Assembly: GCF_000024925.1 (NCBI RefSeq)
Contig: NC_013521.1
Coordinates: 2,108,001-2,172,000, forward strand
Length of the DNA stretch: 64,000 nucleotides
Direction: 5' to 3'
Origin: Sanguibacter keddieii DSM 10542
GTDB taxonomy: Bacteria; Actinomycetota; Actinomycetes; Actinomycetales; Cellulomonadaceae
Shown here: one piece after another, positions 10,284 through 19,255 of the stretch
Numbering within the stretch: the stretch's first letter is position 1
Layout of the letters: each line of letters begins with the position of its first letter
The notes under the pieces: generated by a model
What the model was told of the DNA's origin: nothing
The model's input: only the letters and a program-made list of their open reading frames with translations
The model's database searches: none
Position numbers and translations under genes: made by a program

Positions 10284-10682
10284 ATGGCGCTGCGCTGGTA
10301 CTCGACAGTCGTCGAGTCGACCGACCACCGGGCTCTCGCCGCCTGGTGGGAAGAGGCTCTGGGGTGGACCACCGTCTTCGCCTCGGACGAGGAGGTCGCG
10401 CTCGTGCCACCGTGGGCCGAGGAGCTGGGGAAGACCCTGCCCTTCGAGCGCGTGCCGCCCGGTCTGGTGTTCGTGCCCGTGGAGCACACCAAGACCACCA
10501 AGAACCGTCTGCACATCGACCTCGCGCCGCACACGAGCGACGACCGCGACGCCGAGATCGCGCGGCTGCTGGCGCTCGGAGCGACACGGGTCGACGTCGG
10601 CCAGGGCCCCGAGGTCACCTGGGACGTGCTCGCCGACCCCGAGGGCAACGAGTTCTGCGTGCTCTCCTCCCGGGACGAGTAG
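10284..10682 (+). CDS. VOC (glyoxalase-like) family protein
   Basis: A 132-residue vicinal-oxygen-chelate fold protein: an N-terminal beta-alpha-beta unit with WWEEALGW, a central NRLHIDLAP strand, and a C-terminal VLADPEGNEFCVL, the classic last metal-ligand segment with Glu. Full glyoxalases, dioxygenases and binding-only resistance proteins all share this fold, so substrate cannot be assigned. It is a single-domain, short member. It is separated by 131 bp from the GT2 gene and by 123 bp from the AraC regulator, with no sign of coupling. Confidence 0.8.
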   Translation: MALRWYSTVVESTDHRALAAWWEEALGWTTVFASDEEVALVPPWAEELGKTLPFERVPPGLVFVPVEHTKTTKNRLHIDLAPHTSDDRDAEIARLLALGATRVDVGQGPEVTWDVLADPEGNEFCVLSSRDE

Positions 10683-10792
10683 CCGGAGCACAGGACGAGC
10701 AGCCCAGCCGCGGCACACGTCGGGGCGGGACGGGGCGGGGTGTGGAGGGGCGGGACGCCGATCCGCGTCGCTGGTGGTGCACCTGGTCGTCG

Positions 10793-10798
10793 TACCCT
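10793..10798 (+). promoter_or_regulatory. -10 element of a leaderless promoter (AraC gene)
   Basis: TACCCT is followed by 7 nt and the ATG at 10806, placing the predicted transcription start on the start codon. No ribosome site is visible. Confidence 0.5.
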
Positions 10799-10805
10799 GG
10801 CTGCC

Positions 10806-11645
10806 ATGACCGAGCAGGCCACCGTCTCGCAGCCCGGCGCCACCACGTCGCACCGCTCCGGACCGCGCAGGGCGTCCTCCCGCACCAGCCGCACCCTGCC
10901 GTCCTACGAGGCCGGCTCGGTCGAGGTCCCCTTCGTGATCTTGGGTTCGTCCGAGGTCATCACCCACGACACGTGGTGGGAGGAGCACTCGCACCCCACG
11001 CACGAGCTGCTGTGGAACGAGCGTGGTGCGTCGACCGCGACGGTCGGGCCGCGGACCTGGACGGTCACCCCGTCGATCGGGCTGTGGGTGCCCGCCGGTG
11101 TCCGGCACTCCGGGTGGACGCCCGCCGGGACCTGGCAGCGCGCCGCGCAGCTCAACACCCGGACCGTCCGGTCGATCTCCGAGACCCCGGTCGCCGTCGA
11201 CCTCACGCCGCTGCTGACGCTCCTCCTCGACCGTCTGGACTCCGACCTCGGCGAGGCGTCGCGCGCCACGACCGAGGCGATGGTCCTCGACGTGCTGGTC
11301 CCGGCCCCGACGGAGCTCCTGCTGCAGTCGCCGACGTCAGAGCTGCTCGCCCCGGTGGTCGAGACGGTGCTGGCCGACCCCGCAGACCCGACCACGCTCG
11401 CGGCGTGGGCCGCGCGGCTCGGGGTGAGCACGCGCACCGTGACCCGCACGTTCCTCGCCGAGACCGGTCTCGGCTTCAGCCAGTGGGTCGCGACGGCACG
11501 GACCCAGCACGCGATCGCGCTGCTGGCGCGCGGCGAGGAGATCGAGGACGTCGCGCTGCTCGTCGGCTATGGCTCTGCGAGTGCCTTCGGCACGGCGTTC
11601 CGGCGGGTCACCGGTGTGAGCCCCGGGCGGTTCCGCGCTCGCTGA
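10806..11645 (+). CDS. AraC-family transcriptional regulator with cupin domain
   Basis: A 279-residue regulator. The N-terminal half has a cupin-like effector domain with EEHSHPTHELLW and IGLWVPAGVRHSGW, metal/ligand-binding histidine patterns. The C-terminal 100 residues hold two helix-turn-helix motifs typical of AraC (LGVSTRTVTRTFLAETGLGF and VALLVGYGSASAFGTAFRRV). Its gene ends about 80 bp before the IdeR-controlled siderophore uptake operon on the same strand. AraC regulators often control siderophore genes, but nothing in the sequence proves that link. The first 30 residues are low-complexity and a later start is possible. Confidence 0.85.
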   Translation: MTEQATVSQPGATTSHRSGPRRASSRTSRTLPSYEAGSVEVPFVILGSSEVITHDTWWEEHSHPTHELLWNERGASTATVGPRTWTVTPSIGLWVPAGVRHSGWTPAGTWQRAAQLNTRTVRSISETPVAVDLTPLLTLLLDRLDSDLGEASRATTEAMVLDVLVPAPTELLLQSPTSELLAPVVETVLADPADPTTLAAWAARLGVSTRTVTRTFLAETGLGFSQWVATARTQHAIALLARGEEIEDVALLVGYGSASAFGTAFRRVTGVSPGRFRAR

Positions 11646-11695
11646 CGCACCCGCCAGGTGTCCGATCCGCTCATCTGGGCGTCAGAACTGCTCGA

Positions 11696-11724
11696 TTGCC
11701 ATCCCACTAAGGGCGCACTATCTT
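11696..11724 (+). promoter_or_regulatory. sigma-70-type promoter of the siderophore uptake operon
   Basis: TTGCCA (-35, 11696-11701), a 17-bp spacer and TATCTT (-10, 11719-11724) form a good vegetative promoter. The -10 overlaps the first bases of the IdeR box, a classical position for iron-dependent repression. Confidence 0.65.
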
Positions 11725-11741
11725 CGGTTAGGCAAACCTTA
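11723..11741. promoter_or_regulatory. DtxR/IdeR iron box
   Basis: The 19-mer TTCGGTTAGGCAAACCTTA matches the DtxR/IdeR consensus TTAGGTTAGGCTAACCTAA at 16 of 19 positions. It overlaps the -10 region and start site of the fepB promoter, so an iron-loaded DtxR-family protein should repress the uptake operon. Confidence 0.85.
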
Positions 11742-11878
11742 GGCGGTCCGTTCGACGGCCCGCCGGTCTGCTCCCACCCTTGATCACCTCGCCCACCCAC
11801 GGGCACCGTCGACGGCCCGCGCGGCCCGCACCCTGTGCGACGCGCCGCGAACCGCCGCACCACCACCGAGAGGCCACC

Positions 11879-12922
11879 ATGACCCGCGCCGCCAGCACGT
11901 CCCGCGCACCCCGCCTGATCGCGCTCTCGAGCGCCGCGCTCCTCACCCTCGGCCTCGCCGCGTGCTCGTCCGACGCACCGGCCGAGGAGTCCACCAGCGC
12001 GGCGGGCTTCGAGCCCATCGTCATCGAGCACGCCCTGGGCACCACGACCATCGAGTCGAAGCCCGAGCGCGTCGCCACGGTCCAGTGGGCCAACCACGAG
12101 GTCCCCCTCGCCCTGGGCGTCGTGCCCGTCGGCATGGCCGCCGCGAACTTCGGCGACGACGACGGCGACGGCCTGCTCCCCTGGGTCGACGAGAAGCTCG
12201 AGGAGCTCGGCGCCGAGACGCCCGTCCTCTTCGACGAGACCGACGGCATCGACTTCGAGGCCGTGGCCGACACGAACCCCGACGTCATCCTCGCCGCGTA
12301 CTCCGGCCTCACGCAGGAGGACTACGACACCCTCAGCGAGATCGCGCCGGTCGTCGCCTTCCCCGAGACCGCCTGGGGCACCTCGTGGCGCGACATGATC
12401 CACCTCAACGCCGAGGCCATGGGCATGGCCGACGAGGGCGACGCCCTCGTCACCGAGCTCGAGGACGAGATCACCGAGAAGGCCGCCGCGTACCCGCAGC
12501 TCGAGGGCACCTCCGCGATGTTCCTCACCCACGTGGACACCACCGACCTCAGCCAGGTGAGCTTCTACACCTCGCACGACACCCGCGCCATGTTCTTCGA
12601 GGACATCGGCCTCACCACCCCCGAGAGCATCGCGACCGCGACGGCCTCGACCGACCTGTTCGCCCTCACGCAGAGCGCCGAGCAGGCCGACGCGTTCAGC
12701 GACGTCGACCTCATCGTCACCTACGGCGGCGACGAGCTCGTGACCGCCCTCGAGGCCGACCCGCTGCTCTCGCAGGTCCCCGCCGTCGCCAACGGCTCGA
12801 TCGTCAACCTGCCCGGCACCAGCCCGCTCGGCACCGCCGCGAACCCGACGCCGCTGTCCATCTCCTGGATCCTCGACGACTACCTCGAGCTGCTCGGCGC
12901 AGCAGCCGACAACGCGAAGTGA
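11879..12922 (+). CDS. fepB: ferric-siderophore ABC transporter substrate-binding lipoprotein
   Basis: A 347-residue FecB/FepB-type binding protein. The signal peptide ends in the lipobox LAAC with C29 as lipidation site, followed by a Ser/Glu-rich linker. The mature part has the periplasmic-binding helical-backbone layout: ERVATVQWANHEVPLALGV in the first lobe, NPDVILAAYSGL, and the C-terminal lobe ending SISWILDDYLELL. It should capture ferric siderophore outside the membrane. It is first gene of fepB-fepD-fepG-fepC, 7 bp before fepD, under the promoter and iron box at 11696-11741. The ATG follows a GAGAGG ribosome site. Confidence 0.9.
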   Translation: MTRAASTSRAPRLIALSSAALLTLGLAACSSDAPAEESTSAAGFEPIVIEHALGTTTIESKPERVATVQWANHEVPLALGVVPVGMAAANFGDDDGDGLLPWVDEKLEELGAETPVLFDETDGIDFEAVADTNPDVILAAYSGLTQEDYDTLSEIAPVVAFPETAWGTSWRDMIHLNAEAMGMADEGDALVTELEDEITEKAAAYPQLEGTSAMFLTHVDTTDLSQVSFYTSHDTRAMFFEDIGLTTPESIATATASTDLFALTQSAEQADAFSDVDLIVTYGGDELVTALEADPLLSQVPAVANGSIVNLPGTSPLGTAANPTPLSISWILDDYLELLGAAADNAK

Positions 12923-12929
12923 CCCCCGC

Positions 12930-13997
12930 GTGACACCAGCACCCTCGGGCCCGGCAACCACCGTCGCCGGGCCGACCACCTCGGGCGCCGCAGCCGTGCG
13001 GCGCCCGAGGCGCGTCCGCGCCCTGTGGCTCCTCGTCGTCCTGGCGGTCCTGCTCGTCCTCGTCGTCACCTCGGTGATGGTCGGCTCGCGCGGCGTGGGG
13101 TGGACCGACGCCCTCGCGGCCCTCGGCGGCTCGACCGACGGCTTCGACCAGGCGGCGGTCGCCAAGCGCATCCCCCGGACCCTCCTCGCCGTCGTCGCCG
13201 GCGCCGCTCTCGGCGTCTCCGGTGCGCTCATGCAGGGCGTGACCCGCAACCCCCTCGCCGACCCCGGGATCCTCGGGGTGAACATGGGCGCCTCGCTCGC
13301 CGTCGTCACCGGCATCGCGTACTTCGGGCTCACGGCCGCGTCGAGCTACATCTGGCTCGCCATCGCCGGTGCCGCCGTCACCGCGCTGTTCGTCTACACG
13401 ATCGGCTCCCTCGGCCGCGGAGGTGCGACGCCGCTCAAGCTCGCCCTGGCCGGCGCCGCCACCTCGGCCGCCCTCGCGTCCTTCGTCAGCGCCGTGGTGC
13501 TCGGCCGCAACGACATCGCGGGCGGTGTGCGGTCCTGGCAGATCGGCGGCGTCGGCGGTGGCTCCTACGAGAGCATCCGGCAGGTAGCCCCCTTCCTCGT
13601 GGTCGGGCTGGTGCTGGCGCTCGTCTCGGCGCGGAGCCTCAACTCCCTCGCCCTCGGCGACGAGCTGGCCGCCGGGCTCGGCGAGCGCGTCGCGATCGCC
13701 CGCGGCACCGCCGCCCTGAGCGCCGTGATCCTCTGTGGCGCCGCGACCGCCGTCACCGGGCCCATCGGCTTCGTGGGGCTCGTCGTCCCGCACGCCTGCC
13801 GTCTCCTCGTCGGCGTCGACCACCGCTGGCTGCTGCCCTTCTCCGCGCTCACCGGCGCGGCGCTGCTCACCGGAGCCGACGTCCTGGGGCGCATCGCCAC
13901 CCGGCCCAGCGAGGTCGACGTCGGCATCGTCACCGCGCTGGTCGGCGCGCCCTTCTTCATCTACATCGTCCGCCGCCAGAAGGTGCGTGCCCTGTGA
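12930..13997 (+). CDS. fepD: FecCD-family siderophore ABC permease
   Basis: A 355-residue inner-membrane permease of the BtuC/FecCD family with about nine to ten helices. The family signature RIPRTLLAVVAGAALGVSGA and the segment LMQGVTRNPLADPGILGVN are clear, and the C-terminal GFVGLVVPHACRLLVG matches the cytoplasmic ATPase-coupling region. It would pair with the next gene as a heterodimer to carry ferric siderophore inward. It starts at GTG 12930, 7 bp after fepB, and overlaps the next start by 4 nt. The first 30 residues are a Pro/Ala/Thr-rich cytoplasmic tail. Confidence 0.9.
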   Translation: MTPAPSGPATTVAGPTTSGAAAVRRPRRVRALWLLVVLAVLLVLVVTSVMVGSRGVGWTDALAALGGSTDGFDQAAVAKRIPRTLLAVVAGAALGVSGALMQGVTRNPLADPGILGVNMGASLAVVTGIAYFGLTAASSYIWLAIAGAAVTALFVYTIGSLGRGGATPLKLALAGAATSAALASFVSAVVLGRNDIAGGVRSWQIGGVGGGSYESIRQVAPFLVVGLVLALVSARSLNSLALGDELAAGLGERVAIARGTAALSAVILCGAATAVTGPIGFVGLVVPHACRLLVGVDHRWLLPFSALTGAALLTGADVLGRIATRPSEVDVGIVTALVGAPFFIYIVRRQKVRAL

Positions 13998-15064
13998 CCA
14001 CCGTCAGCCTCGAGGCGGCGTCTGACCGCCCGGTCCTCACCACGGCGCAGTCCGTCGCGCGCGCCCGGTCCGGCCGTGCCGTCCGCCGCCGCACCGTGAT
14101 CGCGGTGCTGGCCGTGCTCGTCGTCGTCCTGTTCGTCACCTCGCTCATGGTCGGCAAGACCTTCTACCCGGCCTCCGACGTGCTGCGCGTGATCCTCGGC
14201 GAGGACGTCGCCGGCGCCAGCTTCACCGTCGGGCGGCTGCGCCTGCCGCGTGCGACCCTCGCGATCCTGGCCGGCCTCTGCTTCGGGCTCGGCGGCGTCA
14301 CCTTCCAGACGATGCTGCGCAACCCGCTGGCCAGCCCCGACATCATCGGCATCAGCTCCGGTGCCAGCGCCGCGGCGGCCTTCGCGATCGTCACCCTGTC
14401 GCTCGGGTCGCGCGCGGTGTCCGTCGTGGCGATCGTCGCCGGGCTCGTCGTCGCGATCCTCGTCTACCTGCTGGCCTACAAGGGCGGGGTCGCCGGGACA
14501 CGGCTGATCCTCATCGGCATCGGCGTCGCCGCCATGCTCGACAGCATGACCGCGTACGTCCTGTCCCGCGCTGCCGAGTGGGACCTGCAGGCGGCGCAGC
14601 GGTGGCTCACCGGCAGCCTCAACGGCGTCAGCTGGTCCCAGGCGCTGCCCGTGCTCGCCGCACTCGTGGTGCTCGCCCCGGTGCTCCTCGCGCAGTCGCG
14701 CAACCTGTCCGTGACGCAGCTCGGCGACGACACGGCCTCGGCGCTCGGGGTCAGGGTGAACCGCACCCGCCTGATCCTCATCGTCGCCGCCGTCGGTCTC
14801 ATCGCCTTCGCGACCGCGGCCGCCGGCCCGATCGCCTTCGTCGCGTTCCTCTCCGGACCGATCGCGGCGCGGCTGGTGGGCCCCAGCGGCTCGCTGCTCG
14901 TGCCGGCCGCCCTGGTCGGCGCGGTCCTCGTGCTCGTCGGCGACCTCGTCGGCCAGTACGCGCTCGGGACCCGCCTGCCCGTCGGCGTCGTCACCGGTGT
15001 CCTCGGGGCGCCGTACCTCGTCTACCTCATCGTCCGCACGAACCGCTCCGGGAGCTCCCTGTGA
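13994..15064 (+). CDS. fepG: FecCD-family siderophore ABC permease, second subunit
   Basis: A 356-residue paralogue of the preceding permease with the same signatures: RLRLPRATLAILAGLCFGLG, FQTMLRNPLASPDIIGISSG and the coupling segment GPIAFVAFLSGPIAARLVG. About nine to ten membrane helices are predicted by eye. GTG start at 13994 overlaps the fepD stop (GTGA), and its stop overlaps the ATPase start, so stoichiometric expression is expected. The two permeases differ most in their N-terminal tails. Confidence 0.9.
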   Translation: MTTVSLEAASDRPVLTTAQSVARARSGRAVRRRTVIAVLAVLVVVLFVTSLMVGKTFYPASDVLRVILGEDVAGASFTVGRLRLPRATLAILAGLCFGLGGVTFQTMLRNPLASPDIIGISSGASAAAAFAIVTLSLGSRAVSVVAIVAGLVVAILVYLLAYKGGVAGTRLILIGIGVAAMLDSMTAYVLSRAAEWDLQAAQRWLTGSLNGVSWSQALPVLAALVVLAPVLLAQSRNLSVTQLGDDTASALGVRVNRTRLILIVAAVGLIAFATAAAGPIAFVAFLSGPIAARLVGPSGSLLVPAALVGAVLVLVGDLVGQYALGTRLPVGVVTGVLGAPYLVYLIVRTNRSGSSL

Positions 15065-15876
15065 CCACCGACCACACCCTCGTCGCACAGGGCCTCACCC
15101 TCGGGTACGGGGACCGCACGGTCATCGACGGGCTCGACCTCGTGGTCCCGCCCGGCAAGGTCACCGCGATCGTCGGCGCGAACGCCTGCGGCAAGTCGAC
15201 GCTCCTGCGCTCCATGTCGCGCCTGCTGTCACCGCGCGGCGGGCAGGTGCTCCTCGACGGCAAGCAGGTCCACAAGACCCCCGCCAAGCAGCTCGCCCGG
15301 ACCCTCGGGCTGCTCCCCCAGTCACCGATCGCCCCCGAGGGCATCACCGTCGCCGACCTCGTCGGCCGCGGACGGCACCCGCACCAGGGCATGCTGTCGC
15401 GCTGGAGCACCGCCGACGACGAGGCCGTCGCCGCGGCGCTCGACGCCACCGAGACCGCGGCGCTGGCCGACCGTCCCGTCGACGAGCTCTCCGGTGGGCA
15501 GCGCCAGCGCGTGTGGATCGCCATGGCGCTCGCGCAGCGCACCGACCTCCTGCTGCTCGACGAGCCGACGACCTTCCTCGACGTCAGCCACCAGGTCGAG
15601 GTCCTCGACCTGCTCACCGACCTCAACCGGGCGCGCGGCACGACGATCGTCATGGTGCTGCACGACCTCAACCTCGCAGCCCGGTACTCGGACCACCTCA
15701 TCGCGCTCGCCGACGGGCGGGTGCACGCGTCGGGCACACCGTCGGAGGTCCTCACCGAGGACACCGTCCGCGCGGTGTTCGGCCTCGAGAACCAGGTCAT
15801 CGTCGACCCGACCTCCGGGAAGCCGCTCATGCTGCCCATCGGGAGGCACCACGTGACGGACCGCGCGGCGGGCTGA
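15061..15876 (+). CDS. fepC: siderophore ABC transporter ATPase
   Basis: A 271-residue ATPase of the FepC/FecE type. Walker A reads GANACGKST, where alanine replaces the usual glycine or a larger residue of GPNGCGKST; the catalytic Lys and Ser are intact. Also visible are the Q-loop LLPQSPIAPEG, signature LSGGQRQRVWIAMAL, Walker B LLLDEPTTFLD and switch HDLNLAARY. GTG start overlaps the fepG stop. It is the last gene of the operon and is followed by a strong hairpin at 15981-16038. Confidence 0.9.
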   Translation: MTTDHTLVAQGLTLGYGDRTVIDGLDLVVPPGKVTAIVGANACGKSTLLRSMSRLLSPRGGQVLLDGKQVHKTPAKQLARTLGLLPQSPIAPEGITVADLVGRGRHPHQGMLSRWSTADDEAVAAALDATETAALADRPVDELSGGQRQRVWIAMALAQRTDLLLLDEPTTFLDVSHQVEVLDLLTDLNRARGTTIVMVLHDLNLAARYSDHLIALADGRVHASGTPSEVLTEDTVRAVFGLENQVIVDPTSGKPLMLPIGRHHVTDRAAG

Positions 15877-15980
15877 CGCCGCAGCCGGTCTCACGACAGG
15901 CGCAGCTGTTGCGCCGGCTGATCCGACGGTAGTCATCCCACCCTGCCGAGACCCAGAGGCCAGGGAGCGGACAGACGACC

Positions 15981-16038
15981 AGGGGCGACACCCCGTGCCA
16001 CCAGGCATGTCGTGCCTGGTCGGCGGGATGTCGCCCCT
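15981..16038. terminator. bidirectional terminator hairpin
   Basis: A long, nearly complete stem runs from GGGGCGACA to TGTCGCCCC with an inner CCAGGCA/TGCCTGG stem. It lies between the convergent fepC and AHSA1 genes and can serve both. There is no U-tract, as is common in high-GC actinobacteria. Confidence 0.75.
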
Positions 16039-16056
16039 CGGCGTCGGGTGCCTCCG

Positions 16057-16539
16057 TCAGCCGGCGAGCACCCCGTCGATCTGGCCCATCGCCTCGCGCA
16101 TGCCTTCTTCCATGCCCATCTGGGCGAGGAGCTCGAGGTGCTCGAGGCTCGCGAAGGTCGTGACGATGGTCATCCGGGTGCGGCTGTCGACCGGCTCGAG
16201 GGTGACGACGGCGCGGGTGGTGTCGGTCGTCGGGGTCGCCTCGCCCTCGTCGGCGAACCCGTCCTCGAACTCGAAGGACCGGGGCGGGTCGACCGTGAGG
16301 ATCGTCCACCAGCCGCCGGCCTTCTCCCCCTCGGGGCCGGTCATGTAGTAGCGCGAGCGCCCGCCCGGGACCAGTGAGTGCTCCTCGAAGGTCGCGGGCC
16401 AGGTGGGCGGACCCCACCACTGCTCGAGCTGGCGCGGATCCTCCCAGATCTGCCAGACACGGTCGACGTCGGCGGCGTGCTCTGACACGATCGTCAGGGT
16501 GAGGTTCTCAGGATCCTTGTGACTGCTCACTACAGGCAT
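16057..16539 (-). CDS. SRPBCC/AHSA1-domain protein
   Basis: A 160-residue protein of the START-like AHSA1 family: VSEHAADVDRVWQIWEDP, QLEQWWGPPTWPATFEEH and the C-terminal MEEGMREAMGQIDGVL all match. These small cytoplasmic proteins bind hydrophobic ligands and often follow ArsR-type regulators, as here. The ATG at 16539 has AGAAGGA 6 nt upstream; the frame is open much further upstream but only through repetitive sequence (16561-16719) without family similarity, so I use the downstream start. Confidence 0.85.
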   Translation of the reverse strand: MPVVSSHKDPENLTLTIVSEHAADVDRVWQIWEDPRQLEQWWGPPTWPATFEEHSLVPGGRSRYYMTGPEGEKAGGWWTILTVDPPRSFEFEDGFADEGEATPTTDTTRAVVTLEPVDSRTRMTIVTTFASLEHLELLAQMGMEEGMREAMGQIDGVLAG

Positions 16540-16560
16540 GGTCGTCCTTCTCTCCGTCGT

Positions 16561-16719
16561 GGTGCTCTCGGCTCTGGTGCTCTCGGCCTTGGTGCTCTCG
16601 GTCGCTGGTCTCCGGGGTTCTCTGCTGCTGTCGTAGTGCGGTGGAGCTGTCATGCGGTGCGGGCTGTCATGGTGCGGTGCTGCTGTCATGCGGTGCGGGC
16701 TGTCGTGGTGCGGTGGTGT
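16561..16719. repeat. short direct repeats between the ArsR and AHSA1 genes
   Basis: Two repeat families lie in this 245-bp gap. A 15-bp unit beginning GGTGCTCTCGG occurs three times (16561-16605), and a roughly 36-bp unit beginning TGTCATGCGGTGCGGG occurs twice (16648-16719). On the minus strand they keep an open frame into the AHSA1 gene, giving a low-complexity H/P/S/T-rich sequence. Confidence 0.7.
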
Positions 16720-16784
16720 CGCGGCGGGGTGGGCTCGTGCGGGCTGTCGTGGTGCCAGACGGCGCCGCTCGCCCTGCTGGTGCT

Positions 16785-17117
16785 TCATCCCTCCGCGAGC
16801 AGTACGTCGATCTGCTGGGCTCGGAGCTGCCAGATCTTCTCGTACTCGCCGAGCAGGTGTGAAGCCCTCCGGACGGCGTCGACGTTCCCGTGCACGATCT
16901 GCTCCCTCCCGCGTCGCTCCTTGGTCACGAGGGTCGCGCGCTCGAGGACCGCGACGTGCTTCTGCACGGCGGCAAAGCTCATGTCGTAGTCCTGAGCCAG
17001 CGCGGACACGGACTGACCGCGCTCCACGACGCGCGCCATGATGTCGCGCCGTGTCGCATCGGCCAGCGCCTGGAACACGCGGTCGACCTCTTCGTCGGCC
17101 CACTGATCTACAACCAT
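16785..17117 (-). CDS. ArsR-family winged-helix repressor
   Basis: A 110-residue winged helix-turn-helix protein: VDRVFQALADATRRDIMARV, a recognition region SVSALAQDYDMSFAAVQKHV and wing TKERRGREQIVHGN. No cysteine metal site (CxC or similar) is present, so it is not a metal-sensing type. These regulators are typically coupled to an AHSA1 gene, which follows 245 bp downstream. The ATG at 17117 lies inside a perfect inverted repeat that is probably its own operator. A candidate -10 (TAACGT on the minus strand, 17131-17126) ends 8 nt before the ATG, suggesting a leaderless or near-leaderless message. Confidence 0.9.
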   Translation of the reverse strand: MVVDQWADEEVDRVFQALADATRRDIMARVVERGQSVSALAQDYDMSFAAVQKHVAVLERATLVTKERRGREQIVHGNVDAVRRASHLLGEYEKIWQLRAQQIDVLLAEG

Positions 17118-17126
17118 AAAGTTGTA
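17109..17126. promoter_or_regulatory. ArsR-type autoregulatory operator
   Basis: TACAAC-CATAAA-GTTGTA is a perfect 6-bp inverted repeat with a 6-bp centre that contains the start codon of the ArsR gene. The AT-rich site is unusual in this GC-rich surrounding and covers the predicted transcription start. Confidence 0.65.
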
Positions 17127-17338
17127 CGTTACGCGGGGTGGCGACAGGGCGCAAGGGTGGGCGATACGAGGGCGCGGAGCGGTGCAACGGTGCGCGGGGC
17201 GGGCGCCGCCGCGCGGACGCCTCAGCGCCACCCCCGCGCCTGTGCCCGGTGGTCGACGTCAGGCGCCCGCCATGCGACGATCCACAGCCTCACAACTCCC
17301 CCTTGCCACCCAAAACCCCCGAACGGTAGTATTCGAAC

Positions 17339-18931
<1,593 letters not shown>

Positions 18932-18978
18932 GCCGGGTCGCTCAGCATCGGCGACAGGGAGCCGCGCAGCGCTTCACC

Positions 18979-19106
18979 GCGCCTCCGCGCCTCCGCGCCT
19001 CCGCGCCTCCGCGCCTCCGCGCCTCCGCGCCTCCGCGCCTCCGCGCCTCCGCGCCTCCGCGCCTCCGCGCCTCCGCGCCTCCGCGCCTCCGCGCCTCCGC
19101 GCCTCC
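18979..19106. repeat. octanucleotide tandem array, 16 copies of GCGCCTCC
   Basis: Sixteen uninterrupted copies of the 8-bp unit fill the gap after the HNH gene. It has no coding role on the annotated strands. It is followed after 29 bp by a second, unrelated octamer array. The 309-bp interval 18932-19240 holds only these arrays. Confidence 0.95.
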
Positions 19107-19135
19107 GCCATGATCATGCCGAAGGGCAGCACCGC

Positions 19136-19255
19136 CTCAAGCCCTCAAGCCCTCAAGCCCTCAAGCCCTCAAGCCCTCAAGCCCTCAAGCCCTCAAGCCC
19201 TCAAGCCCTCAAGCCCTCAAGCCCTCAAGCCCTCAAGCCCTCAAGCCCTCAAGCC
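19136..19255. repeat. octanucleotide tandem array, 15 copies of CTCAAGCC
   Basis: Fifteen perfect copies of an 8-bp unit. The end of the array overlaps the 3' end of the PPTase gene: its last residues (E-G-L-R-A) and TGA stop are encoded by repeat sequence. Confidence 0.95.

Noticed and set aside
16540-17187. N-terminal extension of the AHSA1 protein through the repeat region
   Set aside because: The residues are low-complexity repeats, part overlaps the ArsR gene, and a good ribosome site is present directly before ATG 16539.
18979-19255. CRISPR-like array
   Set aside because: The units are 8 bp, head to tail, with no unique spacers and no cas genes; this is a microsatellite.
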